NCBI GenBank assembly: GCA_937928015.1
Contig: CALFXA010000178.1
Span: forward strand, 1-33,476
DNA from: an uncultured Anaerolineales bacterium
Lineage (GTDB): Bacteria; Chloroflexota; Anaerolineae; Anaerolineales; Villigracilaceae
Length of the DNA stretch: 33,476 bases
Reading direction: 5' to 3'
Position 1 is the stretch's first letter; every line of letters starts with the position of its first letter. Positions 24,800-33,393 of this stretch are shown here, one piece after another. The notes beneath the pieces are model-generated. The model was not told where the DNA came from. It was given only the letters and a program-made list of their open reading frames with translations, and made no database searches. Made by a program: the position numbers and the translations under genes.

Positions 24800-26199
24800 T
24801 CAGACCCCGTTTCCATTTCACGCCGCCAGACGGTTGGCTGAACGACCCCAACGGGCTGGTCTACCTCGACGGCGAATATCACCTGTTCTATCAACACCAT
24901 CCCAACGGCCTGACCTGGGGTCCCATGCATTGGGGACACGCCGTCAGCCGCGACCTGCTCCACTGGCAGCACCTGCCGATTGCGTTGTATCCCGATGAGG
25001 TCGGCATGATCTACTCGGGCAGCGCCGTGGTGGATTGGAGCAATACGGCGGGTTTCGGCGCGGGTGCTCTGGTTGCGGTCTTTACTTATCACCAGGCGGA
25101 TCGGGAGTCTCAACACCTGGCCTTCAGCCTCGACCGTGGCCGCACGTGGAACAGATATGAGGGGAACCCGGTCCTCACACCGCCCCTTGGCGTGAAGGAC
25201 TTCCGCGACCCCAGGGTCTTTTGGCATGTGGATCATTGGGTGATGTGCCTGGCTGCGGGAGACACAATCCGCTTTTTTGTTTCATCCGAACTCAAATCAT
25301 GGACTCCCTCGGGCGAGTTCGGTCGCTGTGGTTCCGTGGAGGGAGTCTGGGAGACGCCCGACCTGTTCCCGCTCCCCGTGGACGGCGGCCCCGAGACTCG
25401 CTGGGTGTTGACCGTGGGCGTCGGCAACGGCGGACCCGCGGGCGGCTCGGGCACCCAATACTTCGTCGGGCAGTTCGACGGCTCCACCTTCACTTCCGAG
25501 AATCCGCCCGAGACCATTTTGTGGATGGATCATGGTTCAGACTTCTACGCGCCACAATCCTGGAACGAGGAGCCGCATGGCCGCCGCGTGATGTTGGGTT
25601 GGATGAACAATTGGCGATACGCGAACACGGTCCCTGCCGAAACCTGGCGCGGCATGTTCAGCCTGCCACGCGAGTTGACCCTCGCCATAACGGAGCAGGG
25701 CGTTCGCCTGGCCCAACAGCCGATCCGCGAGATCGAGGCTCATCGCGGGGAACACCTCCACTGGCAGGACCAGGCAATCGGTCCAGGTGAAAATCTGTTG
25801 GCGGGGACGCGCGGAGGCTGTCTGGAAATCCTCGCCGACCTGACGCCTGATTTATCCGTCACACGCTTCGGCTTCCGCGTGCGGGTCGGCGCGGAGGAGG
25901 CCACCGTCATCGTGTGTGACATGGCGGCGCGTACCCTCAGCGTGGATCGCACTCGCTCGGGGCAGGTGAGTTTCGCCGACGGGTTTGCCGCGCTTCATTC
26001 CGCGCCGCTGCCGATGGATGGGGGAGAGGTGAACCTGCGCATCCTCCTCGATCGATCCTCTGTGGAAGTGTTTGCGGGCCACGGCCGCGTGACGTTGACC
26101 GAGAGCATCTTTCCCGCGCCCGAAAGTCAGGGCCTGGACCTGTTCGTCGAGGGTGGCTTGTTGTATATTCGTCAACTTGAAATATATTCCCTCGACTGA
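24796..26199 (+). CDS. GH32 beta-fructosidase (sucrose/fructan hydrolase)
   Basis: A 467-aa enzyme with the GH32 five-bladed propeller followed by the C-terminal beta-sandwich. The three acidic residues are present: WLNDPNG (nucleophile Asp17), FRDPRV (Asp138, transition-state stabiliser) and WETPDLF (acid/base Glu186; the usual motif is ECPDL, here Thr replaces Cys). It should split fructose from sucrose, raffinose or fructans. No signal peptide is seen, so it acts inside the cell on imported sugars. The ATG overlaps the stop of the GH13 gene (ATGA); an in-frame ATG 18 nt earlier is less likely. Sucrose, raffinose and levan activity cannot be separated by eye. Confidence 0.9.
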   Translation: MIRPRFHFTPPDGWLNDPNGLVYLDGEYHLFYQHHPNGLTWGPMHWGHAVSRDLLHWQHLPIALYPDEVGMIYSGSAVVDWSNTAGFGAGALVAVFTYHQADRESQHLAFSLDRGRTWNRYEGNPVLTPPLGVKDFRDPRVFWHVDHWVMCLAAGDTIRFFVSSELKSWTPSGEFGRCGSVEGVWETPDLFPLPVDGGPETRWVLTVGVGNGGPAGGSGTQYFVGQFDGSTFTSENPPETILWMDHGSDFYAPQSWNEEPHGRRVMLGWMNNWRYANTVPAETWRGMFSLPRELTLAITEQGVRLAQQPIREIEAHRGEHLHWQDQAIGPGENLLAGTRGGCLEILADLTPDLSVTRFGFRVRVGAEEATVIVCDMAARTLSVDRTRSGQVSFADGFAALHSAPLPMDGGEVNLRILLDRSSVEVFAGHGRVTLTESIFPAPESQGLDLFVEGGLLYIRQLEIYSLD

Positions 26200-26218
26200 G
26201 TTTACTTTCTGGTGTTTT

Positions 26219-28165
26219 ATGGAATCCATTCCTCTTCCCTCTCACGAAATCTCGCGGACGTTATCGCGCCTGCTGCCGCGCGTCGAAGCTGCCCTGTCGG
26301 CTGAGATCGCCGCGGACCCTACGGGCTGGGAGCAATTCCAGCGGCGGCTGGGGACGCATTTTCCAGCGCTGTTCCGTCTATATCTGGAGTTGTATGGCGG
26401 TCACTACGATTTCTTTTATCACCTTGAGGACTTGTTCCTGCGGCTGGCGCGGACCTGGCTGAGTCGTCCCGCCGACCTGCGGGCGTTAGATGCGGCCCGG
26501 GAACGGGACCCGCTCTGGTTCCAGTCGAATCAGATGTTGGGCGGCGTGATCTACGTGGACCTGTTTGCAGGCGACCTGGAAGGGGTGCGCTCCAAAATCC
26601 CTTACTTCATGGAATTGGGCCTGACCTACCTGCACCTGATGCCGCTCTTCAAGGCCCCCGAAGGCGAGAACGACGGCGGCTACGCGGTGAGCAGTTACCG
26701 TGACGTGGACGAGCGCCTCGGCACGATGGAGCAATTGTCCTCGCTGGCGCGCGACCTGCGCGCGGCAGGCATCAGCCTGGTGGTGGACCTGGTCTTCAAT
26801 CACACCTCCGACGAGCATGTCTGGGCGCAGAAGGCGCGCGCGGGCGAGGATGACTTTCGCGAGATGTATCGCATCTATCCCGACCGCGACATGCCCAATG
26901 CTTATGAGCGCACCCTGCGCGAGATCTTCCCCGACGAACACCCGGGGGCCTTCTCATACCTGCCCGATGGAAGCTGGGTGTGGACCACCTTCCACAGCTA
27001 CCAGTGGGACTTGAACTATGCCAACCCGTCGGTCTTCAACCACATGGCTGACGAGATGTTGTTCCTCGCCAACCAGGGCGTGGAAGTCATCCGCCTGGAC
27101 GCGGTGGCCTTCATCTGGAAGCAGATGGGGACGAATTGCGAAAACTTGCCCGGGGCGCACAAGTTAATTCAGGCTTTCAACGCGGTGGCGCGCATTTCGG
27201 CTCCCGCGCTGTTGTTCAAATCCGAAGCCATCGTCCACCCCGACGAGGTGGCCCGTTATATCGACCCGGCCGAGTGTCAGCTCTCGTACAATCCGCTGCT
27301 CATGGCGTTGTTGTGGAATTCGCTGGCCACCCGCAAGGTGCGGCTGCTCTCACAGGCGCTGGCGACCCGCTTCAAGATCCACCCCGAGACGGCCTGGGTC
27401 AACTATGTGCGCTGTCACGACGACATCGGTTGGACTTTCTCGGACGAGGATGCCGCGTATCTGGGCATCAATGGCGGGGACCATCGTCGCTTTCTGAACG
27501 AGTTCTATCGCGGACGTTTTCCCGGCAGCTTTGCGCGCGGACTGCCTTTCCAGGAGAATCCGAAGACGGGCGACTGCCGTATCAGCGGGTCGTGCGCTTC
27601 CTTGGCCGGGCTGGAGAAGGCGCTCTACGAGGAAGGTCCCGCCGAAGTGGAATTGGCCATTCGCCGCATCCTGCTCATCCACGGCGTAATCCTGTTGGTG
27701 GGCGGAATCCCTCTGCTGTATCTCGGCGACGAGATCGCCACATTGAACGATTATGGCTTCCGCGACAATCCCTCTCACGCGCGGGACAGCCGCTGGGTCC
27801 ACCGTCCGCAGGCAGACTGGGGACGCTACGAGAAGCGAAGCGATCCGCAAACCGTGGAGGGCCGCGTGTATCACAACTTGCAGGCGCTGATCCGCTTGCG
27901 CAAGGGCCACGCTGCCTTTTCGGGTGGCGGGCTGGAAATTATCGAGACCGAGAACCAGCACGTGCTTGGGTTCGAGCGCGTGCACGACGGCGATCGCGCC
28001 GTGGTCTTTGCCAATTTCTCCGAACTTGAACAGGTCATCCCGGCCCGCATCCTGCAACAATATCACTGCCAGGACGCGCAGGTGGCCTACGGCATCAGCC
28101 AGCCCATTTCGCAGCAGGACCTGATCTTGGCGCCGTTGGAGTTGATGGTCTTTTCCATCGCATGA
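26219..28165 (+). CDS. Amylosucrase (GH13 subfamily 4)
   Basis: A 648-aa enzyme with the amylosucrase-type N-terminal helical domain (about 1-95) before the barrel. Catalytic residues are Asp294 (IRLDAVAFIWKQMGTNCENL), Glu336 (LLFKSEAIVHP) and Asp401 (VRCHDDIGWTF). All three are offset by exactly eight from Asp286, Glu328 and Asp393 of the Neisseria polysaccharea enzyme. Asp152 in GENDGGYAVSSY corresponds to the sucrose-pocket Asp144. It builds alpha-1,4-glucan from sucrose and frees fructose. No signal peptide is seen, so it probably works on imported sucrose as a route to storage glucan. It starts 19 nt after the GH32 gene with a weak ribosome-binding site. Confidence 0.93.
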   Translation: MESIPLPSHEISRTLSRLLPRVEAALSAEIAADPTGWEQFQRRLGTHFPALFRLYLELYGGHYDFFYHLEDLFLRLARTWLSRPADLRALDAARERDPLWFQSNQMLGGVIYVDLFAGDLEGVRSKIPYFMELGLTYLHLMPLFKAPEGENDGGYAVSSYRDVDERLGTMEQLSSLARDLRAAGISLVVDLVFNHTSDEHVWAQKARAGEDDFREMYRIYPDRDMPNAYERTLREIFPDEHPGAFSYLPDGSWVWTTFHSYQWDLNYANPSVFNHMADEMLFLANQGVEVIRLDAVAFIWKQMGTNCENLPGAHKLIQAFNAVARISAPALLFKSEAIVHPDEVARYIDPAECQLSYNPLLMALLWNSLATRKVRLLSQALATRFKIHPETAWVNYVRCHDDIGWTFSDEDAAYLGINGGDHRRFLNEFYRGRFPGSFARGLPFQENPKTGDCRISGSCASLAGLEKALYEEGPAEVELAIRRILLIHGVILLVGGIPLLYLGDEIATLNDYGFRDNPSHARDSRWVHRPQADWGRYEKRSDPQTVEGRVYHNLQALIRLRKGHAAFSGGGLEIIETENQHVLGFERVHDGDRAVVFANFSELEQVIPARILQQYHCQDAQVAYGISQPISQQDLILAPLELMVFSIA

Positions 28166-28275
28166 CCTGACCAGATGTTACCTTTCCATCCACGGTCTGA
28201 CCGTTAATCCTCCCTGCGGCTGAGCCGCAAAACAGGCAAGCCTCCTATACTTCGGGGCGTTCAAGGAGACTTGCC
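28166..28275 (+). promoter_or_regulatory. Regulatory gap before the ABC-2/two-component operon
   Basis: Contains a small stem TGCGGC-TGA-GCCGCA (28215-28229), a TATACT -10-like box (28246-28251) without a good -35, and an imperfect inverted repeat GGCAAGCCTCC (28235-28245) / GGAGACTTGCC (28265-28275). The second arm overlaps the ribosome-binding site of the miniprotein gene. It may be an operator, or an RNA stem hiding that site if transcription starts further upstream. Confidence 0.45.
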
Positions 28276-28380
28276 GTGACTCTCATCATCATTCTGCTGA
28301 CAATCTTTTTCATCCTCGGCGGCATCGGTCCGCTGCTGGTGACCGACAACCTGCGGGACGAACTGGTCGTGGGGCATTAA
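28276..28380 (+). CDS. 34-aa single-helix membrane miniprotein
   Basis: A GTG-started gene with AAGGAG 7 nt upstream. The product is MTLIIILLTIFFILGGIGPL followed by LVTDNLRDELVVGH: one membrane helix and a short charged tail. It ends 3 nt before the first ABC-2 permease gene, so it is very likely co-translated with it. I recognise no family. A small subunit or regulator of the exporter is the natural guess, but it rests only on position. Confidence 0.6.
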   Translation: MTLIIILLTIFFILGGIGPLLVTDNLRDELVVGH

Positions 28381-28383
28381 CCC

Positions 28384-29193
28384 ATGTTCCTGCGCCAGGT
28401 CAACATCGAACTCCGCAAGACCGTCAAACACCCCGCGCTGTGGGCAGGACTGGCCGCGCTCACGCTTCTGCTGGCCCTGTTCATCTTTGTCCATCACTCG
28501 CAGATCAAGTACGGATACATCCCAGCCGAGGGCGGCCTCGAAAACGACCTGCTCAACGGACTGTCCCTCTACAACTGGATCAGCGGACTCATCTACGCCG
28601 TGACCGCCTCCGTCATTGCGGCCTATGACTACCCCGAGCGGACTCTGCAACTCTGGCTGACCCGCGGCCTGCCTCGCCCCATTTTGCTTTTCGCGCGGCT
28701 GACGGTCATCCTGCTCTTCGGCGCGCTGATGATCGCCTTCACATTGCTGACCACATTGGGGCTGGCTGTCCTCTCGCGGACTCTGTTCTTCGGCGTTGTG
28801 GACGTGTCGCATTTCAACGCGGTTGCCTTGCTGCCCGCTTTCCTGCGCACGGTGTGGAGCGCGTTGCCCTACCTCGCGTTGACGGTGCTGCTGGCGGTAA
28901 TCAGCCGTTCGCCGCTCTTCGCTGCGGGCGCCATGATCTTCTACTCGGATATTGCAGAGCGGCTGGCCCTGATGCTCAGCGACCGTTATCCCGCGTTGAC
29001 GCGCTTCCTGCCTGGGCAACTGGCTTTGATTCTGCAAGCCCAGAACTTCGTTCTCGACCGTACCGCCACACAACCCACCCTCGATCCGCGCTGGATGAGC
29101 GAGCCGCAGGCCATCCTGTCCATCGGCGTGATCTTTCTCGTCACGTGCGGGCTGACCCTCCTCATTTTCTCCCGCCAGGATTTGGGCGGTTGA
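28384..29193 (+). CDS. ABC-2 type transporter permease
   Basis: A 269-aa membrane protein with about six segments. The soluble N-terminal stretch MFLRQVNIELRKTVKHPALW leads into the first helix, a pattern typical of ABC-2 permeases of the BcrB/NatB kind. Helices lie at about 20-38, 60-80, 95-125, 150-172, 178-198 and 240-262. Together with the ATPase and a second permease downstream it should form an exporter for a lipid-like compound, an antibiotic or an ion. The ATG lies 3 nt after the miniprotein stop and lacks its own clear ribosome-binding site, which suggests translational coupling. Confidence 0.85.
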   Translation: MFLRQVNIELRKTVKHPALWAGLAALTLLLALFIFVHHSQIKYGYIPAEGGLENDLLNGLSLYNWISGLIYAVTASVIAAYDYPERTLQLWLTRGLPRPILLFARLTVILLFGALMIAFTLLTTLGLAVLSRTLFFGVVDVSHFNAVALLPAFLRTVWSALPYLALTVLLAVISRSPLFAAGAMIFYSDIAERLALMLSDRYPALTRFLPGQLALILQAQNFVLDRTATQPTLDPRWMSEPQAILSIGVIFLVTCGLTLLIFSRQDLGG

Positions 29194-29201
29194 TCTGTAA
29201 A

Positions 29202-29220
29202 GGCGACCCGCCAGGTCGCC
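29202..29220 (+). other. Hairpin between permease and ATPase genes
   Basis: GGCGACC-CGCCA-GGTCGCC, a 7-bp stem in the 45-nt gap, without a T-tract. It may be an mRNA processing or stability element within the operon. Confidence 0.4.
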
Positions 29221-29238
29221 CTGTCAAAAAGGAATCTC

Positions 29239-30147
29239 ATGACCAATATCATCCTCGAAACCAAAGACCTGACCAAAACCTTCGGCGCGCATACCGCCGT
29301 GGACGAGGTCAACATCACGGCCTACGAAGGCGAAGTGTTCGGCTTCCTCGGCCCGAACGGCGCAGGCAAGACCACCACCCTCGGCATGACGCTGGGACTC
29401 GTCCACGCGACGGCGGGCGAGGTGCGCGTGCTCGGGGAGCGCGTCACGCCCAATCGTGTCCATGCGCTGCGCCAAGTCGGTGCCTTGCTGGGTGCGCCAG
29501 CCTTCGTGCCGTATCTCTCCGCCTGGAATAATCTCGATCTGCTGGCGCGACTCTCACCCAACGTGGACAAAAAACGTATCGGCGAAGTGCTCGAACTGGT
29601 CGGCATGAGCGACGCGGCCCGCCGCAAGGTCGGTAAGTTCTCGACGGGCATGAAGCAGCGTATCGGCATCGCGATGGCCTTGCTGCATCGACCGCGTTTC
29701 GTGATCCTCGACGAGCCGACCAATGGCCTCGACCCCGCGGGTATGCGCGAGATCCGTCAACTGCTGCGCTCACTGGCGGAGAATGGCACGAGCGTGCTGC
29801 TCTCAAGTCATTTGCTCAACGAGGTGCAGCAGGTCTGCGACCGCATCGCCGTGCTGAACCGTGGGCGCGTGGTGGCCCAGGGCCGCGTGGAAGACCTGCT
29901 CAACGCGCAGAAGCCGTCTGTGCGGCTGATGGTTGGGGATGTCAGCGCCGCCGTCCGCGTGTTGGAGTCGCTCTCGGGCGTGGAAAACGTCCAGGCCAGC
30001 GGCGACACGCTCCTCGTCATGGGCGTCAGCAATCAGACAGTGATGAATCACCTGCTCCAGAATCACATCATCCCCACCGAGATCAGTGCCCAGAAGAATG
30101 ACCTCGAAGCGTTGTTCATGGATGTGACATCCGACGATGGACGATAG
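29239..30147 (+). CDS. ABC transporter ATP-binding protein (BcrA/DrrA-like)
   Basis: A 302-aa cytoplasmic ATPase. Walker A is GPNGAGKTT at about residues 34-42, the signature is FSTGMKQRIGIAMALLHRP (STGMK in place of LSGGQ, common in this subfamily), and Walker B is FVILDEPTNGLDPAG, followed by the switch His in LLSSHLLNEV. The C-terminal domain of about 80 residues is typical of the DrrA/BcrA group, whose members power export of antibiotics or lipids. It sits between two ABC-2 permeases. AAAGGA precedes the ATG. The stop lies inside a 7-nt tandem repeat. Confidence 0.93.
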   Translation: MTNIILETKDLTKTFGAHTAVDEVNITAYEGEVFGFLGPNGAGKTTTLGMTLGLVHATAGEVRVLGERVTPNRVHALRQVGALLGAPAFVPYLSAWNNLDLLARLSPNVDKKRIGEVLELVGMSDAARRKVGKFSTGMKQRIGIAMALLHRPRFVILDEPTNGLDPAGMREIRQLLRSLAENGTSVLLSSHLLNEVQQVCDRIAVLNRGRVVAQGRVEDLLNAQKPSVRLMVGDVSAAVRVLESLSGVENVQASGDTLLVMGVSNQTVMNHLLQNHIIPTEISAQKNDLEALFMDVTSDDGR

Positions 30148-30160
30148 ACGGTGGACCGTC
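30133..30160. repeat. Degenerate 7-nt tandem repeat across the ATPase stop codon
   Basis: Four units: GACGATG, GACGATA, GACGGTG, GACCGTC. The last two units also form a small inverted repeat (GTGGAC-C-GTCCAC). Similar GACGATG-type runs occur between genes in related genomes, from memory. Here the units supply the last codons and the TAG. Confidence 0.6.
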
Positions 30161-30195
30161 CACTTTCCACCTTCTATTTTCCAGGAAAGGTTTTT

Positions 30196-30999
30196 ATGTT
30201 CCTCAAACTTCTCTCCGTTGAATGGACCCGCTTGTGGCGGCGCGCACTGTTGTGGGTCACGCTGGGTATCGTCGCGCTCTACATCGGCCTGAGCCTGTCC
30301 AATTTCTACCAGACCAACCAGACCAACTTGCTGGACGGTACGCTCAAAACGCCGGGCGTCTCCTTCGACCTGGCCAACTCGCTCGACCAGTTGCTGATCG
30401 CCGTCCCGTTCCTGATCATCATCGCGGGCAACCAGATGGGCAACGATTACACCCAGCGGACCAATCAGCACTGGCTGATGCGTGCGCCGCGACCTTCGAG
30501 CCTGCTGGCTAAATTCACCCTGCTGATTTTGCTGACTCTGGTAATCCACTTCCTTACGATGGGAGTCGGTTGGGCGGTCGGCTTTTACTACAAGGTTTAC
30601 GTTTACCATGTTCCCAACGTGGATAACGTCAACTGGATTGCCGCGCTGGCCGCGCCCTTCTACATGACCCTCGTCAACCTGCCCTACATCGCGCTCACCC
30701 TCGCGCTGACGGTTGGCCTGCGCTCGACCTTCGTCAGCATCATCGTGGGCCTGGGGTATACTCAATTTCTCGATTTCATCTTTGCGGGACTCTTCCACGG
30801 CGCATCCTGGACGAAGTGGCTGTTCACCAACCTGCACTTCAGCGCCAGCTTCCTGTTGAACTGGATCGGGGATCGGGTCCCTGAACTGCCATCGAATATC
30901 CTCGCCCCTACGCCTGCTCTCGTGGCTGCGGCCGCTTACACGCTGATTCTGCTCACCCTCGCCGTCTGGCTGTATCGCCGTCAGGACGTGGGTGGATAA
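30196..30999 (+). CDS. Second ABC-2 type transporter permease
   Basis: A 267-aa membrane protein with six segments and the same architecture as the first permease (FLKLLSVEWTRLWRRALLWV, then the first helix; C-terminal VWLYRRQDVGG, compare LLIFSRQDLGG at the end of the first permease). The matching ends suggest that the two arose by duplication and form a heterodimer. AGGAAAGG ends 5 nt before the ATG; an upstream GTG is in frame but lies in the repeat region. The kinase gene follows after 13 nt. Confidence 0.87.
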   Translation: MFLKLLSVEWTRLWRRALLWVTLGIVALYIGLSLSNFYQTNQTNLLDGTLKTPGVSFDLANSLDQLLIAVPFLIIIAGNQMGNDYTQRTNQHWLMRAPRPSSLLAKFTLLILLTLVIHFLTMGVGWAVGFYYKVYVYHVPNVDNVNWIAALAAPFYMTLVNLPYIALTLALTVGLRSTFVSIIVGLGYTQFLDFIFAGLFHGASWTKWLFTNLHFSASFLLNWIGDRVPELPSNILAPTPALVAAAAYTLILLTLAVWLYRRQDVGG

Positions 31000-31012
31000 C
31001 AGGAAAACCATC

Positions 31013-32497
31013 ATGTTCAAATTTTTCCAACGCCTTCAATGGAAATTAACTCTGTCTTACGCCGTGGTCACGGTCGGGACCGTCATCGTGCTGGCGGCTC
31101 TGCTGATAGGGCTGGCCATCTATTCCGAGAGCCAGGCCAACACGCAGGTCTTCAGCAGCTTCTACTGGACGAAGACCGCCTTTCAGGATAATGTCCCGTA
31201 CCTGATCGAGAGGCCTGCCGAATTGCAGAAGTGGCTTACGCGCATCCAGAAGGACGGTTTCGCCTGGACCGACTTTCAGTCTTACGTTGTGCGCGAATCG
31301 CTGGATTACGCCAACACGCTGGTGAAGGATGCTCCCATCTACGTGCTCGACCCCGACCTGAATCTGGTCGCCGCCGTCCCGCTGGATGATTCCGATGCAA
31401 TCGGCAAGCTGTTCAACGCGCGCCGCTCGAACGGGTTCGGCCTCGAATCCATTCTCGAAGCGGCCCAGGTCGGAGACAAGAATTACACGGCCCAGAGCTA
31501 TACCATGCCTGACGGCACGTACGTTGCCGCCTTCCCCCTGCGCAAAACGGAAGACTCGCCTGTGGTGGCTATTGTGGTGTACACGCTCAAGCCGATGCGT
31601 TTCAGCCCGCCCATCAATCTCTCGATCTACACCACGTTCTTTGTCATCATCACACTCATCATGCTGCTGGTGAGTTTGCCTGTCGGTTCGGTCTTCGGCT
31701 GGATCGCCTCGCGCGGATTGCGCAAGCGCCTCGGCAATCTGTCCATGGCGGCCAGCGCCTGGAGCAAAGGCGACTTCACCGCCGTGCCGCGCGACGCCTC
31801 CGCTGACGAGATCGGCGAGCTGACCCGCAACCTGAACAACATGGCCGAGCAGTTGCAAACCCTGCTGCACGCCCGCGACGAACTGGCCCGCGTGGAGGAA
31901 CGCAACCGGCTGGCGCGCGACCTGCACGACACGGTCAAGCAGCAGACCTATGCCGCGCGTATGCAGCTCTCCGCTGCGAAGAACCTGCTCGACACCGACC
32001 CGAAGATGGCTGCTGAGCATCTCGAATCTGCACTGCAGCTCAACCGCGAAACCCAGCAGGAGCTCAAGCTCATTATCGACGAACTGCGTCCCGCCGCGCT
32101 GGAGGGCAAGGGACTGGCCCAGGCGTTGCGCGAATATGCCGCGCGCTGGCAGGAGCACACGGGCATCCAGGTCACGACCACCGTCAGCGGCGAGCGTTCC
32201 CTGCCGCTGGATGTGGAACAGGCGCTCTACCGCGTCTTGCAGGAATCGCTCTCGAATATTGCCCGCCACGCCGAAGCGGACTCGGTGGGACTCAGCCTCA
32301 ACATGATCCCCGAACGAGTGACTCTGGTCATCGCTGACAACGGCCGCGGCTTCGACCTAGACTCGGTTTCCTCCAACTCACTGGGGCTGGCAGGCATGAA
32401 GCAGCGCCTGGCCGAGGTCGGCGGCACGCTCAAGGTTGAGTCCACCCTGGCGGTCGGCACGACGGTCACGGCGGAAGTACAATTAAACGCAAAATGA
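31013..32497 (+). CDS. Sensor histidine kinase, NarL/DesK-type (HisKA_3)
   Basis: A 494-aa membrane kinase. TM1 is at about 14-37, an extracytoplasmic sensor domain spans about 40-200, and TM2 lies at about 204-230. A HAMP linker follows (about 232-285), then HisKA_3 with RNRLARDLHDTVKQQ and phospho-acceptor His305. The HATPase domain has an N box at ESLSNIARHA, G1 at ADNGRGFD and G2 at GLAGMKQR. It pairs with the response regulator 114 nt downstream. Its place behind the exporter genes suggests that it senses the exported compound or envelope stress. AGGA lies 8 nt before the ATG. A MITE-like element begins at its stop codon. Confidence 0.92.
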   Translation: MFKFFQRLQWKLTLSYAVVTVGTVIVLAALLIGLAIYSESQANTQVFSSFYWTKTAFQDNVPYLIERPAELQKWLTRIQKDGFAWTDFQSYVVRESLDYANTLVKDAPIYVLDPDLNLVAAVPLDDSDAIGKLFNARRSNGFGLESILEAAQVGDKNYTAQSYTMPDGTYVAAFPLRKTEDSPVVAIVVYTLKPMRFSPPINLSIYTTFFVIITLIMLLVSLPVGSVFGWIASRGLRKRLGNLSMAASAWSKGDFTAVPRDASADEIGELTRNLNNMAEQLQTLLHARDELARVEERNRLARDLHDTVKQQTYAARMQLSAAKNLLDTDPKMAAEHLESALQLNRETQQELKLIIDELRPAALEGKGLAQALREYAARWQEHTGIQVTTTVSGERSLPLDVEQALYRVLQESLSNIARHAEADSVGLSLNMIPERVTLVIADNGRGFDLDSVSSNSLGLAGMKQRLAEVGGTLKVESTLAVGTTVTAEVQLNAK

Positions 32498-32596
32498 CGT
32501 TATTGCGAGGGCTGGTGGTCGAGCAATGTTTTTTGCCTATCGAAACCACCAGCCCGAAGCAATCTCATGAGTTTGCTTCGCTCGCTCGCAATGACG
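32498..32596. repeat. 99-bp palindromic MITE-like element
   Basis: Ends CGTTATTGCGAG (32498-32509) and CTCGCAATGACG (32585-32596) are inverted repeats with one mismatch. Inside is a perfect 11-bp stem GGGCTGGTGGT (32509-32519) / ACCACCAGCCC (32545-32555). A second stem is GAAGCAA (32556-32562) / TTGCTTC (32573-32579), enclosing CTCATGAG. There is no coding capacity. The ATTGCGAG-type ends recall non-autonomous palindromic repeats scattered in many bacterial genomes. It fills the kinase-regulator gap. Confidence 0.8.
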
Positions 32597-32611
32597 AAAT
32601 AAGAGGTCTCT

Positions 32612-33268
32612 ATGCCCATCAAAGTCCTTCTCGTGGACGACCACAAGATCGTACGTCAGGGTGTGCGCGCCTACCTTCACACGCTGGCAGACATTCAAGT
32701 CATCGCCGAAGCGGAATCAGGCGCGGCGGCGATCAGCGCTGTCGAGCAGCACCAGCCTGACGTGGTGTTGATGGACCTCGAAATGCCAGGCGAACTGGAC
32801 GGTATCGCCGCCACGCGTCAGATCCGCAAACTGCGGCCCGAGACGCAGGTCATCGTGGTGACGTCGCATCATCAGGACGAGTACATCTTCCCCGCCGTGC
32901 GCGCGGGCGCCATCTCGTATCTGCTTAAGGACGTCGAACCCGACGAGCTGGCCGCCGCCATCCGCAAGGCCGCCCACGGCGAAGCCGTGCTCGACTCGCG
33001 CGTGGCCTCGCGCATCGTGCAGGAACTGCAGGGCCTGCGCAAGGACGACGTTAACCCGTTCACCGAACTCTCCGAGCGCGAGTTCGATGTGTTGCGCCTG
33101 ATCGCCGCGGGCAGGTCCAACGCTGAGATTGCCGAGACGCTGGTCATCGGCGAAAGCACCGTCAAGACTCATATCGGCAACCTGCTCAAGAAGCTGCACC
33201 TCGAAGACCGCACCCAGGCCGCCGTCTACGCCTGGCAGGAAGGCATCGTACGCAGGAAGACAGAATAG
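32612..33268 (+). CDS. LuxR/NarL-family response regulator
   Basis: A 218-aa protein. The receiver domain (about 1-120) has the acidic pair Asp9/Asp10, phospho-acceptor Asp55 (VVLMDLEMPG), Thr84 and Lys106. The C-terminal LuxR HTH spans about 150-215 (LSEREFDVLRLIAAGRSNAE, ESTVKTHIGNLLKKL). It is the partner of the kinase upstream and probably controls the exporter operon it belongs to. AGAGG lies 5 nt before the ATG, just beyond the edge of the MITE-like element. The element therefore sits in the leader of this gene and could affect translation or mRNA stability. Confidence 0.93.
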   Translation: MPIKVLLVDDHKIVRQGVRAYLHTLADIQVIAEAESGAAAISAVEQHQPDVVLMDLEMPGELDGIAATRQIRKLRPETQVIVVTSHHQDEYIFPAVRAGAISYLLKDVEPDELAAAIRKAAHGEAVLDSRVASRIVQELQGLRKDDVNPFTELSEREFDVLRLIAAGRSNAEIAETLVIGESTVKTHIGNLLKKLHLEDRTQAAVYAWQEGIVRRKTE

Positions 33269-33281
33269 CGCAATGCGCTGT

Positions 33282-33362
33282 ACACGGATTACGCGGATTA
33301 CACAGGGTTGCACGGAAATTTAAAAAATCCGTGTGCATCGGCGTAATCTGTGAAATCCGTGT
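33282..33362. repeat. Inverted-repeat element after the response regulator gene
   Basis: About 81 bp. It starts ACACGGATTACGCGGATT and ends GTGAAATCCGTGT, so the ends are imperfect inverted repeats (ACACGGATT / AATCCGTGT exact). Internal parts TGCACGGA and TCCGTGTGCA also pair. It consists mainly of ACACGGATT-like units and has no coding capacity. It is of a different family from the element at 32498. Confidence 0.7.
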
Positions 33363-33393
33363 CCAAAGTTTAAATGCTGGTAACTTCAATAAA

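Noticed and set aside
29803..32269. Two frames of more than 400 codons antisense to the permease, ATPase and kinase genes
   Set aside because: Low-complexity shadow translations without motifs; they lie across well-supported genes.
32498..32596. Intrinsic terminator between kinase and response regulator
   Set aside because: The stems are not followed by a T-tract, and the terminal inverted repeats suit a mobile palindromic element better.
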